Shown here: positions 44,885 through 55,982 of the stretch, piece by piece
Position numbering within the stretch: the first letter of the stretch is position 1
How the letters are laid out: every line of letters begins with the position of its first letter
NCBI GenBank assembly: GCA_034401135.1
Contig: JAWZSP010000007.1
Coordinates: forward strand, 1,798,001 to 1,862,000
Length of the DNA: 64,000 nt
Source: Volutella citrinella
Taxonomy: Eukaryota; Ascomycota; Sordariomycetes; Hypocreales; Nectriaceae
Reading direction: 5' to 3'
The notes under the pieces: generated by a model
What the model saw: the letters and a program-made list of their open reading frames with translations, nothing else
Told to the model about the DNA's origin: nothing
Database searches by the model: none
Position numbers and translations under genes: made by a program

Positions 44885-46641
44885 TCATATATGCTGCCAG
44901 CCGCCTGCAACGTCAACCCATTCGGCGAGGCATGAGCCCTCCTTTCCTTCCACGTCAACAACGTCAGTATCGCATCGGCATCGGCACCCGAGACCGTTGT
45001 CCTGCACGTCGTCCCAGTGCTCCCAGTAATCGTCTTCTTCGAACCGCAGACGGTCGTTGAGAGTGGTTTCCTCCAGATACGGCTCGCGAGGAAGCTGGCG
45101 CCCGGGCGCATTGGCCGGGCAGTGCTGAATCGTCGTGTGTCGGTAGCCGAAGTCACGGAAATAATGGATATCGGCAGGCCCAAGGAGAGCACCGGCGGCG
45201 AGAGAGTGAATCGGCGCATCACCCCACTGTGCGAAGTTAGCATCAACCGCATCGGTGCCGTCATTGTATTGGCGAGTGAGCTTACCCGCTCCATCCAGAA
45301 ACCTCCACTCCGATCCATCACCTCAAAGAAGTCATTGTACTCCTTGCTGCGGAACCAGTCAAGTCTGGCGATTTCAAAGTTGGACCAAAAATGGCACATG
45401 TTATATGACTCGCCCTCCATGGCCTGCGCATCAATATCTTCCTTCTTGGTTGGCTCGTTGGGGCTGTCCTTCAGGGTTTTCTTTTGTCCCTCTTCGTCTT
45501 CCGGAGGCTCAACAAACATCTCCCACAATCCCTTGGAGGGGATATTGTTGGTACGCTTATATGCGGAGGCGTAGCGGAAGATGTTGGGCACAGTTTCACG
45601 GAGTTCCTTGACGGCAATGGTGAAACCATACGTTTTGTTATGTTCAATCATCTTGAGGAAAGGATCGCTAATTGTCTGTTAGCAGACTTGAAACCAGGCG
45701 TCACCGTGATGGAGGCGCTTACTATGTGATGTCGCAGAAGTAGCTGATCTCAGGCTCGACTCGCCAGTACCACTCGTATTTCAGCAGCAATGGGTGCTTG
45801 TAGAAGAACCTATTGATAGGCATGGTCAGAGGGAACGACCTCGCACATACTGGATGAAAACATACCCCGAGTAGAAGCGACACATCTTGTGATAGCTTTC
45901 CAGCCCACCGTACATGACGGCGGCATCGCCTTGCTTGGCAATGCCCTCCTGGGCGACCTTGGGGTCGATCCAGTCAGGATACCCCCACATGTCGGGCCCG
46001 ACCTTGCCAAACTCGACCTTACCGGATGTATACTTTTGGACTGTCTCCTTGAAAGTCTCGTTGAAATCGCCGTCGTTCAAAAAGACATAGGGGTAGTGAA
46101 ACCATCGGTTGAAATGACGCTCGACTGATTTGATCGATTGCACAACGCCGTCGATTTCTTTATTTCGGGCAAGTATCACAAAAGCGGCGTTCGCACGAGG
46201 CTTGGTTGTGTCTGGTTGCTCGCAGCCGGTGACAAACACCTTGTCGTACTTCTCGCTGATTTTCCTGTGCAAGTGTCTCGGTTAGTCCAACGGTCCGCTA
46301 GGATGACAAGACAAGTCGAAGCACAAATATTGTATATGCTTTCCGCGGAGCCAGGTTGCGTACCGAATCTTGGGTGCGGCGCCCCCAGGTATCAAAAACC
46401 TGCCCGGTGAGTTGGGGTGGCTGATGAACAAGACGAGAATCAGGATGAGGACGAGGACAGGGAAGAAAATGACGACGCCCAACGGCACGGAGATTGTAGA
46501 ATTGCCCTTCAAGCGAAGCGGTCGTCTGAAAAAAGCCATACGTCCGCCCTGGCTCTTCTTGGAGCTCTTTCGGTGGTCAAAAGATGAGCGTGGGAGTGCC
46601 GCTGGAGAGTTCCCCTGGGTCGCCCTTCGTATTAAGTCCAT
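44885..46641 (-). CDS. GT15 alpha-1,2-mannosyltransferase (KRE2/KTR family)
   Basis: There are five exons: 46641..46364, 46264..45866, 45809..45723, 45667..45286 and 45226..44885. Donors are GTACGC, GTATGT, GTAAGC and GTAAGC, and the total is 495 codons. It is a type II membrane protein: a short basic cytosolic tail, a TM helix about 50-74 ([20 protein letters not shown]), then a luminal GT15 domain. Motifs include [97 protein letters not shown] and [11 protein letters not shown]. These include the conserved YxWRVEP and WGDAP signatures. Role: Mn-dependent transfer of mannose from GDP-mannose in Golgi O- and N-glycan extension. The end is unusual: an acidic stretch ([11 protein letters not shown]) then a CRCRC cluster and a tail of about 25 residues. 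Confidence 0.94.
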
Positions 46642-47738
46642 CTTGAGTGTAAACCGGCCTCAAGGGCGGGGATTTCGAGAGGGTCGCAGGGCCGTGGGAG
46701 CATGAATCGCGCCGCTGATGGCGCCAGCGTCGAGGCGTCTGGTAGCGATTATGGTATGGGGTGGCGACGGGCCAAACGAAAGGCTAGGTCAGAGGCTGGA
46801 GGGATCTCGGATATTCGATTGAGTCGTCGTGAGGGGGTTCTTGGGTCTCGTTGGGAAGCGTGGCATAGGAAAAGTCGCCGGGCTGGTGGATCGGCGGGTG
46901 GAGGGGAACACGTTCCTCGATCAGATGCTGAAATGTCCAACAACGCGCGTTGGGGGGCAAGAAATGCGACAGCGGTCTCGGGGTGTCGAAAAAACGGAAC
47001 GCAGAAGCCGCAGTCCGTAGGGAATAGGCGTAAGGTAAGATAGCCCCCGTGTATGCGGACAGCACAGGCGGAGAGCAGAAATCAGGAATCTGGCAAACTA
47101 TTGCACGCGCAGGGTGAAGGGGGCTCGCGACGGGTGGTGAAGGCACGTCGCGGCAAGCGCCAGGAGACAGTCGGCTCTAATTCCAGAAGGACTCAAGGCC
47201 ACATGGAGATGCTGCATTGCGCAAACCTAGAAAAATTCGGACCAATCATCAGCACCTAAAATCTTAGGTGGCGGAGCGAGTTATAGGGGCGCCTGGGGGG
47301 GTCCCGGGTGCTAATAACCTCCCCCTATGAGTGGAGGCTATGAGGGTAAGTATGACTGAGGTGTCCTCCCAGCTTGAGTAGACCACCCCTGCTTCGGAGA
47401 TTCCCAGCTGGTACTTTGGCCAGTGGTGGGTGATTCGTCATGCAACTCGCCCTCGGAATATCTGTCCTTCCCTCCACATCCCTGAAGTCGCAGCTGCCTT
47501 GGAAGCTCATGGTGGGCTGAAATCGTAAAAGCCTGAAAGCACTGGACAGAAACGGTCGCTTTCCGGCCCCGCGGATGCTAAATGCTGCAGGCCGGGCCTA
47601 TGCCGCTTTGGAGCTAGGGTCTGTCGGCTCAACGACACCAGTCTTCCGCCTCAACCTCTGCCGGTTTGGACGGGAAGCAACACACAGAGCGCGGACGCCA
47701 ATTGAAGATCGCCGGCACCGCGCCAGAGGCCAACAAAA
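46642..47738. other. Divergent intergenic region, no gene seen
   Basis: This is the shared upstream region of the mannosyltransferase (-) and DUF4604 (+) genes. There are no frames with protein character. Confidence 0.6.
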
Positions 47739-48230
47739 ATGCCTCCCAAAATCACATCCAAAAACCTGTCCTACGACGACTCAGCCCCACCATTTCTGGC
47801 CGCCCTCCGCGCCCAGGCAGCGGGACGCTCTGGGCCTGATCCGTTATTGGCGGCCCAACGGCGCACAGCCAAGAAGCGCTCAGGGAGCGAAGAGGCCGAG
47901 GACATCCCCCTCGTCGTGGACGAGGACGGCAATGTTGTAGAGCTTGAAGTGGACAAGGATGGCGTCGTCAAGGACTCTCAACCCCAAGCTGGAACTGCCG
48001 ATGAGTCAACTACATCCTCAAAGAAGGAACCTGACGGCAAGGTAGTTGCTGGAGCACGGAAGCGCAAGGCCGGCCGGGTTATTGGCGAGGCAGCAGAGGA
48101 GCCTGCCAAGAAAGGAGACAGTGACAAGGCCGACAAGAAAGATGGCGAGAAGGACGCCGCACCAAAGGATCGCAAGCCCAAGAAGAAGGCTAAGAAGATC
48201 AAGCTCAGCTTTGATGAGGATGACGGGTGA
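47739..48230 (+). CDS. DUF4604 family protein
   Basis: This is an intronless frame of 163 codons with its start at 47739. It begins with the family's N-terminal signature (MPPKITSKNLSYDDSAPPFL, then ALRAQAAGRSGPDPLLAAQRR). A PLVVDEDGNVVELEVDKDG block follows, then a Lys/Asp/Glu-rich disordered region, and it ends with KKKAKKIKLSFDEDDG. Small fungal and metazoan proteins of this family (KIAA1143-like) share the N-terminal motif and the IKLSF end. Function is unknown; the charged, lysine-rich tail would allow nuclear localisation. Length is normal for the family. Confidence 0.88.
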   Translation: MPPKITSKNLSYDDSAPPFLAALRAQAAGRSGPDPLLAAQRRTAKKRSGSEEAEDIPLVVDEDGNVVELEVDKDGVVKDSQPQAGTADESTTSSKKEPDGKVVAGARKRKAGRVIGEAAEEPAKKGDSDKADKKDGEKDAAPKDRKPKKKAKKIKLSFDEDDG

Positions 48231-48838
48231 ACCAAAGAAGCCGCACTCTGGCAATCCATCGCCCTTTGTTGTCGACGTTGCCGTTTAGTTACCGCTGGTA
48301 CTACATGGCTCCCCTGCTGCTCAGTCGCCTGATAGCCCACGCAGCCAGAACATCACACCACTTTCTCAGTTGGGAATCACGCCAATCCCATTCACACATA
48401 CCAGTATGTGAGAACTGGAGGGACCGGTGTCAAATGGCAAGAAGGAAGTTTGAAGAGGGGCACATCGCCATAGCATAGGTCATATCTCGCTGGAGCAGGC
48501 CAATTGGGTCAAAGCGACCTGATTGAGGCCGTCGAGCAGCGACCTAACCTCCACATGTTGGCCCCTCGCTCGATAGTCACAAAGACGATTAAGCCTGTAA
48601 CTGGCTGCCTTTCAACCTTTTGTGGTTAAAACCACGGTGATCCAGTCTCTGCTTGCTACGCTGAGTTACTCCTGCTCGAAAATGGAGCCATGTGTAGTAA
48701 AATAGGTAAATTGACACAGGGAATAGCGCACCCTAATCTACACGTATCCGCAACCGCTACACCCCCGGGGGCACCATATCGCCTTCGTCTAGTTTTCACT
48801 CCATACACAGCCCGAATAGGTAATCGAGGCGCACGTAT
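48231..48838. other. Convergent intergenic region, no gene seen
   Basis: These are the 3' flanks of the DUF4604 (+) and COX4 (-) genes. Confidence 0.65.
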
Positions 48839-49693
48839 TTATCGGTATCGGTACTCGGGCTTGACGAAGTCGGCGAAGGTCTTGGGCTCCTCGACCTCGG
48901 GGCCGTGGTGGTGGTGGTGGTCATCCTCGGCGCCGACGTAGTCCATCTTGTAGACACCGCCGCACTCGGGGCATCGCTCAATGGGGCGATCCTTGGTAAT
49001 CTGTCGTTGCAGAGTTAGCGTGTGACTGACACCCGCCGAAGCGTTTGCGGAACGGATAAGGCGTTGGTTAGGCAGGAATGGAAACTTACGCGGAGCCATT
49101 GGACGACGTGAGAGTCAGCAGGGTAACCAGTGCAGCCAGCGAACTGCTCGTCACCGGCGGAACGGACGACGATGGGGTCCTCCATGGTGCCACGACGGCT
49201 GGCATCGAGAGGCTTCATGTTGAAGACATCAACACCCTCCATCTTACCGAGAATCTCGAGACGCTCGAGACCGGTGGCCTGCTCGAGATCGGTAGGGATG
49301 GTACCGGGCTGGGCACCAGGACCGATGAGATCCTCCTCGACCTTGACCTCTGTATAATAGCTTCCTGTCAGCGATGCCCGTCATAATTTACTTGAAGCCC
49401 GATGGCCGATTCGGAACAATGCGACGGTGGGAGAGGCGAGGAGTCGTGGCGACGTACCCTTGAGAGTCTTGTAGGAGCCGACCTTGTTCTCGGAGGGCTT
49501 GGGAGCCTCGACTAGAGAGCAGGAAGCCAAAAGTCAGCGGGCAAAGTCACATCATACGACGGCGGGCCATTGGCCGGTCGGGAGCAGGAAGAGAGGCCGT
49601 ACAGCGAGCGAAGGAGGTGGTGAAGGTGCGGGCGATGACGGGAGTGACGGCGGCGCGGCGGGCCGCGGCGATGGCGGTGCGTTGCAGAAACAT
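48839..49693 (-). CDS. COX4: Cytochrome c oxidase subunit 4 (yeast Cox4 / mammalian COX5B)
   Basis: There are four exons: 49693..49603, 49511..49458, 49349..49090 and 49000..48839, for 188 codons. The N-terminus is a mitochondrial presequence (MFLQRTAIAAARRAAVTPVIA). The core reads TDLEQATGLERLEILGKMEG, spanning about residues 68-87, then DVFNMKPLDASRRGTMEDP and QFAGCTGYPADSHVVQW. After the last splice comes RPIERCPECGGVYKM. The Cys/His of GCTGYPADSH and the CPEC pair form the zinc site of the family. The C-terminus has an unusual run of five histidines (DDHHHHHGPE) before TFADFVKPEYRYR. Role: a nuclear-encoded structural subunit of respiratory complex IV in the inner mitochondrial membrane, matrix-facing. 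Confidence 0.95.
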
Positions 49694-50606
49694 GATTGTT
49701 GTTGCGCCTGGCGATGGAGCGGAGAGTGTTCGGATGGTGTTTGGAGGCGTTGGAGAGGTGGACGTCGAGGGATTTGTGAGGATGGGCTGATTTGAGACGA
49801 AGTTGGCCGCCGCATCCACCCCGGGCACGGAATTGGCCAATGGGAGGTGATGTAATTTTCAACACGTGACTTCACAGCTCGAGCTCGGCTGACACACTGC
49901 CAGCGGCCGCCTGGGGCTTGGAGGTGGCATGGCATCGGCCGGCGACGGAAGGCAACGCGACAAGGTGACTGTCCATCTGGGACCAGCAGGGGAGCCAATT
50001 GATCTGCTCACTCGTCAATTGGCGGCGGGAAGCGCTGGTTTTTGCGAGCTCCGTGATTTTTTTTGGCCGGCATCTGATGCGAACCCGCATTGGCCTTCTG
50101 CCCATTAATAGAGGCCGGTATTTTTTTTTTGGCCCACCATTGGCACACTCTCAGGCGGGTGCCCGTGCAGCACACCTCTGGCACCTCCCACTGCAACAGC
50201 GTTTCGGTACCTGTCGGGTTACCGGATCGTGAGATATGACGTCGGGTGATGACCACACGCATGAGCCTGCACCAACCTCTATGAGATTTGGAGAATACAG
50301 CACTTTGGAATCTTTGGGGACGGCGTTATGGTATTCCTAGGATAGCTCACATCATCCAACGCATGGAAACTATGGACAGAGATGCGCCGGATCTGGTACT
50401 CATAGTGAATCGGTCTGCGAATGTCGAACCACATTCCCCACCACAACGACCGTTGGAGATATCTCAAGCAAGGCCAGTAGAAACCCACCAAAATCACTCC
50501 CAGATCCGAAAAAAGACCCATACGCATCCAGCCTGCTACACACTTTGATGGATGCCGAGATTGCCCGCCATAGTTGACCTGAGGTAATGGCCCTCAGAAC
50601 CATCTC
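49694..50606. other. Intergenic, no gene seen
   Basis: This is the upstream region of COX4 and the 3' flank of the interrupted gene at 50607. Poly-T tracts occur at about 50058 and 50130. Confidence 0.6.
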
Positions 50607-51720
50607 TCAAACACCCGCCCCCTTCTTCTGAGCCCGATAGGCATTGATGCCTTGGTATACCGAAGGCTGTGCGACAGTTCTCTGTCGCCGGACGGGCTTG
50701 TCTACGCTGTTGGGACGAGAGGAGGATGGCACAGCACCGAGCTGAGAGGATTGCCCTAGCTGCGACGGCATGGGTCGCTGCAGGGAAGCAACAACAGGTT
50801 GGCGAGCCCTTGACGACTTTGTAATCTTGGACCTCCCACCGGAATTGCCCTCCTTTGCCTTGGACCCAAAGCTAGACAGCTTGTTTTGCAGCACGGCAGA
50901 GCGAAGGATAGCCTCGCGCATCAGGGGATCGCCATAGCGGTTAGTTGACTCGTCGGAGCAATCATCGAACAGCTTGTAGACGACTGTTCGAATGTGGTCC
51001 TGGGCCGTTGCCCAGGGATGGTGGCCGGCCCCTCTCAGCTCCTCGACCTTTCGCGCGACTCTCCAACGGATAAAGTCCCAGGCGTCCATCTTGAGCTCGC
51101 CTGCTCGCTGAAGGATCTTGAGGTCCGCCACTTTGCAGGCGAGGCGGTACATGAGCTCCTTGTGACACATCCCCGTCGGAGGCAGATGCTGCTTTGCGAC
51201 GAGTTGATTCGGGTGATAGTTGGTGCCAGAGCCGAATATCTCTCGGATCTTCCTGTGCTTGCTCACGTTGTCTTGATGGAACTTTGCCTGGTCCCTCAGT
51301 TTTTTGTTACTGGGATCCAGCTTCAAAAGCTCACGGCTAGAGTGTTTTTCTGCCTCTTCTCTGGCTTCCTGCTCCAAATAAACGTCCAACGATGCCCAAC
51401 CCGACTCCTAGTACGGGCTGGATTCATCGATTTTCGCAACTGGTGTGCCCCGGAGATGAGCCGGAGCAGTATATATCATGCCATCCTGTGAGGTGGCAAA
51501 GACCCTTTCCCATGGCATCTGTAGTTGTTGCTTGTACTTGCTGGCGGTGCCTGTCGGGGATGGCTGTTGGCCACCTACCAGAAGCTCGGCCGCCTGGTTG
51601 GAAGCTTTAGCATAGTCGTCATCGGGACTTGGTTGCAGACCATGGGTCTATAGACAAATCAGTTTGACTGTAGATTAGAAGAAGAAGAAAGCTGAATCTC
51701 ACCTGTTCCTCAGTCGACAT
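50607..51720 (-). pseudogene. Conserved fungal protein of unknown function, interrupted by an in-frame TAG
   Basis: Three exons can be read: 51720..51703 (MSTEEQ), 51647..51579 (THGLQPSPDDDYAKASNQAAELL in two parts) and 51518..50607. Splices are clean GT-AG and in frame. The third exon reads MPWERVFATSQDGMIYTAP, HLRGTPVAKIDESSPY, then a TAG at 51410..51408. It then continues in the same frame as ESGWASLDVYLEQEAREE to the stop at 50607, for about 332 codons in all. Both sides look coding, with HRKIREIFGSGTNYHPNQL, CHKELMYRLACKVADL and MDAWDFIRWRVARKVEEL resembling a conserved fungal family. I recall a Trp at the TAG position in relatives. No credible intron removes only the TAG: the nearest in-frame donor gives 33 nt. 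It is either a nonsense allele, an assembly error, or a gene that starts downstream. Function is unknown. Confidence 0.7.
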
Positions 51721-52230
51721 AGCGCAAGGCGGCCGGTCAGCGTTCTAACCTTGAAAGAGCCGCGAAAGAGGGTGCTATGAGCAAGCTGAGTTGTGTAGTG
51801 AAACCAGATGACTGGATGTCTTATTAAGAACACGGTCAGCAGGAACCTCGAGGGCCAGAGAATATCGCGAGGGCTTTGGCGACGCGATGTGCTTAGAATA
51901 GCCAACACCGGGAGGGGGAGTTGGGAGAGGGCGTACCGAGGAGGCGCTTGCGTGAATATAGGCACACAACTGAGAAAAAAAGAGAAGGATCTCGAGGATG
52001 GTGACCAGGATGCGCACCAGGTGTTCGCGAGGTGTAGATGCAAAATCTAGCGAGCTTATTGATGGGCAAGTAGACCAAGGCGCTGGTGGCAGCCGTAAAG
52101 AACACAGTGGAAAGGTGAAGACGATTCGTAGGATTTAGACTCAAGCCCTGGGGCAGTTCACACCTGGCTGCCAGCTGGCAGATCAGCCGAGGGACTAACG
52201 TACTCCTCTACTTGTTTTCTTTCTACGCGA
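51721..52230. other. Intergenic, no gene seen
   Basis: This is the upstream region of the interrupted gene. Minus-strand frames here have hydrophobic stretches but no start or splice support. Confidence 0.55.
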
Positions 52231-52408
52231 CCTCTTATTATTATAAATAAGAGTTAAATAAACCTTCTCAATATGTATTTATTTAGACTTAGATTTCTTT
52301 TTAAGCCTAGACTCTTTAAGGATAAAATAGAGGATCTCTATTATTCTAAGGAAGCTAAGGGTTAGATCTACTCTAATAGTATAATATTAATTATAAAATA
52401 CCTTTACT
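52231..52408. repeat. AT-rich island, possible RIP-degraded repeat remnant
   Basis: By my count only 39 of the 150 bases at 52261..52410 are G or C, against well over half in the flanks. TA and TTA steps are very frequent (for example ATAATATTAATTATAAAATA at 52381). The boundary on the right coincides with the stop codon of the aldolase gene. No coding remnant can be recognised in about 180 bases. Confidence 0.55.
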
Positions 52409-53468
52409 CTACTCCTTCTCCTCTCCACCGGCCTGTGGCAGCGCTGTGATCTCTCTAGCCTTTGTGAGATCCTGCCCCATGTTTAGTAGGTGAGCGACGT
52501 CGGCGCTCACAGTCAGCATCGACATCCGCTCTGCCGCCTTCTTGAGGCCCTCTGGGGAGCCGAACGGAGGAGACCCGAATGCGAAGCCAGATAATGGCTT
52601 GTCGTGCTTGTCCATAACAGCCATAAACTTTTCGCGAGCCTCAAGCCATTCAGGCTCGTCGCCTCCCAAGCCGAAATTGCCTGGGAGGTTCATGCTGACG
52701 CGAGCATCAAGCGAACCTAGCCAGACAATATCGATGTCGGGGACCTCTGTCAAGATTGCATCGAGGTTGTTGATGCCTATTATCACCAAATGTCAGCACC
52801 AGGACTCGCCCAAACTTTTCTTGTGATCGCACGATGCATCGTACCTTCTAGACTCTCAATTTGGATCATGATTGCAGCTTGGTCATTGATGCACTTGTGA
52901 ATGTCGCGCGAGGAGTCGTACGGGGTGTCTGTCATGTAGGGAATGAGTCTGAAAGGAGGCGCCGAGCGCGTCCCATTCTGCTTGGTACCATACTTGGCAG
53001 CCGACACAACAAACTTGGCTTCTTCAACTGTCTCGACCTATCGATGGTGTGAGGCGCCTTTTCATTACCGGCTCGTTGAGTGCGGCAAGTGACGCTCACC
53101 TGAGGAATGACGATACTTGCGCCAGCATCGAGTGCGAAGCCAATGCGGGCGGCGTCATGGCCTGGGACTCTGACCCAGGGAATTGTGCGGCCTTGGCTCA
53201 TGAAAATGGCCTCATGGACCATGGTTGTCATTGTCTCCACGTTGCATGACGTGTGCTCCCAATCGATCCACACCGCGTCAAACCCCATGGGAGATACGAA
53301 GCGGGTAATGGGGATGGAGCTCAGGCCAGCGTAATACATCATGAGGGGAGGAATCTTCTTCTTGTGGGCATCCCGAATGGCATCTCGCGCTCGATGGGGC
53401 TGGAAAAGAGAGGGTGCTGCATAGGCAAGCATGCCTTGGCTGGCAGTGGTCCCATTGCTCGAGGCCAT
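52409..53468 (-). CDS. HpcH/HpaI-type aldolase (class II, metal-dependent)
   Basis: There are three exons: 53468..53100, 53037..52845 and 52776..52409 (donors GTGAGC and GTACGA), for 309 codons. The fold is the HpcH/HpaI aldolase / citrate-lyase beta TIM barrel. Motifs in order are FVSPMGFDAVWIDWEHTSC (substrate/active-site region), TIPWVRVPGHD (catalytic Arg), GASIVIPQVETVEEAKFVV, IMIQIESLEGINN (metal-binding Glu) and IDIVWLGSLDARVSMNLPG (metal-binding Asp). Relatives cleave or form 4-hydroxy-2-oxo acids, giving pyruvate plus an aldehyde. Exact substrate is unknown. No targeting signal is seen. The C-terminus (PQAGGEEKE) stops directly at the edge of the AT-rich island, so the end of the protein may have been altered. 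Confidence 0.9.
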
Positions 53469-54546
53469 GATTATAGATAGAGAGTAGGAAGATTCGATGT
53501 CCAAGATCTGTGCTATATGGAACGGTCATGAGGGGGCATGTGCCTTTTATCATGAGCAGAGGGATCGCGAGCCGGCACAAGGCAATGTATCCGGTCCAAC
53601 ATCAATATCCTAGCCGCTCCACCAGGACCCTCAATCCGACCCTCCACCTTCCCTTTGGCCTCAGTTGCGTATCGTCAGCACTTGTGTCTGGGATGAGTTG
53701 CTACCCATGGCTGCTCCGCTTTCTCCGGTAGATGTCCAAACAACAATACACCTCGCTGGAGAAGACGAGTCGTTTTGTCGGGAAACCGTATTAAAACTGC
53801 GACGAGACAACAACTTTGTTACCGGCTCCGCTGCTCCAGTTCAACGTGGAGGCTCAGACGTACTCCAATGCCTCTTTTGGACTCGACCAACGCAACATGT
53901 TAGCATTGCAAGAAAGGAGGTGACCGGTGGGAACTGCGTCATGCATTGCACTTCAAGGATTCCTGCATGTGGATCCCAGGACTCCGTCTTTCACCGTCTC
54001 AACCGGAGCGACATACTGCAGGGAAAGGCAGTTTACGAGATCCGACTGTGGAAGTTCCGGAGTTACCAATGTCCTTGATGCTGATTGGCAAACACATCTA
54101 AACTCCGCTTCAACTAGTTGGCAACAACGGGACCCGCTTCAAGGGTGTCAGACTTGACCTTCTGACGTGAGCAGGTCCAGGGCCACGACCAGTAACAAGA
54201 TGGCGGATCCGCGGGTCAACCTGATGGCGCGTTGGGTGAAATCGGCCAAGGAATACAGTCCGTAACAAGAGCTATGATGCGCCTTGTCATGACGTGGCAC
54301 CTTGCGGTGAAGGAGTGTGTCGGGTGCTGATTTGGCTATATGAACGCATACACGCGGACAATTGGTCCCAGTCAGCCAGTTTTGACACCCATCGATAAAA
54401 CTGTGAAACCCCAAATTGAGATTCGAAACATAGTTGGTCATTATCTAAGTATTATGTCGTGCTTGGAACTGATCAATAACGCCCCCTCTTTCCCAACCGC
54501 CCATTCATCCATCCATCCATCCCATACTCGCGATATAAACCAATGA
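53469..54546. other. Intergenic, no gene seen
   Basis: This is the upstream region of the aldolase gene and the 3' flank of the GPI-protein gene. There are only short frames, with no motif. Confidence 0.6.
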
Positions 54547-54957
54547 TCAGAGAAGACTGAAGCCCAGCGCAACCGCGGTAACGATTGTGAGAGCACTACC
54601 AGCGGAGTAGACCATCGAGCTGGCACCGGCGGTAGGGGCGTTGCATCCTGGCTCTCCCTCTTTGCAACCGGTAGGGACAACTTCGACCTTGGGCCCCTCG
54701 TTTCCCCCCGTCGACTCCTTTTCGCCACTGGGAACGACCTTGGTCTCAGTACCAGGGCTGTTGTTGTTCTTGGGGCATCCCTCTGGTGGACAGCTGGGAG
54801 GAGTCCTGTTGGTGGGATGGTAGACACATCCTTCGCAGGGCTCTGCGAGGACCCTGATATGAGCCGGTGGGCAGGCGGTTCCTGTACAGTTGTAGATGTC
54901 CAACCGAGCCATGGCCGCGGCAACCAGAAGTCCGCTGATTAGAATTCGTTGGGCCAT
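54547..54957 (-). CDS. Small cysteine-rich secreted protein with GPI-anchor signal
   Basis: This is an intronless frame of 136 codons. I chose the ATG at 54957 because it begins a signal peptide (MAQRILISGLLVAAAMA). The mature region has eight cysteines with NCTGTACPPAH, PCEGCVYHP, SCPPEGCPK and CKEGEPGC spacing, and two N-glycosylation sequons (NCT, NRT). A Ser/Gly/Glu-rich spacer follows, and then a hydrophobic C-terminus after small residues (AGASSMVYSAGSALTIVTAV), which fits a GPI attachment signal. The expected location is the plasma membrane or cell wall. I recognise no named family; it is not a clear CFEM domain. Small secreted cysteine-rich proteins in fungi can have wall, adhesion or host-interaction roles, but none is shown here. 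Confidence 0.75.
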   Translation of the reverse strand: MAQRILISGLLVAAAMARLDIYNCTGTACPPAHIRVLAEPCEGCVYHPTNRTPPSCPPEGCPKNNNSPGTETKVVPSGEKESTGGNEGPKVEVVPTGCKEGEPGCNAPTAGASSMVYSAGSALTIVTAVALGFSLL

Positions 54958-55982
54958 TTCAAAGAGTAATCGTGGGGTTGTCAATTGTAGCTGGGTGGTA
55001 TGCTTCGTTGGTAGCAAGGCGAAACCAATGCTGGCAACGGGGGACGGGGAGACTTCCCACAACCCCAATTTGCCCAAGAGCCTACCCCATTATATATTTG
55101 GGCTTTGTGCTGATGTTGTGGCGGACAAGTAATGAGCTGAGGCGTTTCCACATCGTGGAATGAGCTGGATTGCGCTGAATGTATTGCTAGAACAAAACTG
55201 AGACACTCTACTGACTACGGCAATCAGCTCGAAGCCTCGAATACGAAAGCGACTGAGGCGACCACGGCACCTGCCACCTGGCAGCTTTCAGTGTCTCGCT
55301 GTCCATGTCTTGGATGTATTAAGGATGGCGAATTGGGTCAGGTTTAGTAAGACCCAATCTTCATCCCTTGGGCAGTGGTGTAACTGATGTCTCGTCTCAC
55401 GCAGTGGGGGAATAGCCGGGAGTCTGTGATTGCACGTTACTGGTGAGTTCTTTACCACGCTATTCATGATAGTATTGAGCGCTACCATTCATCTTCTATT
55501 TCCAGACGTCCACACATGCCATCATTCACTGTATCAAGCGTGCAACGTCTCTCTACTTTCATGCATTGCTCGCGGGAGACTATATGTTTGTTGTTCATTC
55601 CCGCCAGTCACAGACCCGAAACGAGTGTTCTACCTCTAGCCTCTGTCTCGAGGATGAATCAGCCACACAAAGGGTCCCGGCAGATGAAACGATGCGTCCG
55701 CACTCCAGTCTCCGGGAAGCTCCAAATGGTCTACCGTCTAGCATCAAAGTCCAGGGCAAATCCCAAAATAACTCGCCCAGCCGCCTTGGCCGCCCAATGT
55801 TTCCAACCTGGGAAGCTCGTTGGAGTCTAAATTCCCCGGACATGGACGAAGCAAAACATCCCCCCACGTCCCTTGATGACGAGAAAGAGGACTGTACGCG
55901 CGTCCCAAGTTCCAGTGCGAGGTACATTGCTGTATCGACAAGCGCCACATCCATGGCCAGAATATTACCGGCATTCCTACCT
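54958..55982. other. Intergenic, no gene seen
   Basis: This is the upstream region of the GPI-protein gene and the 3' flank of the thioesterase gene. Open frames at 55566..56321 (+) are antisense to the thioesterase and are shadows. Confidence 0.6.
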
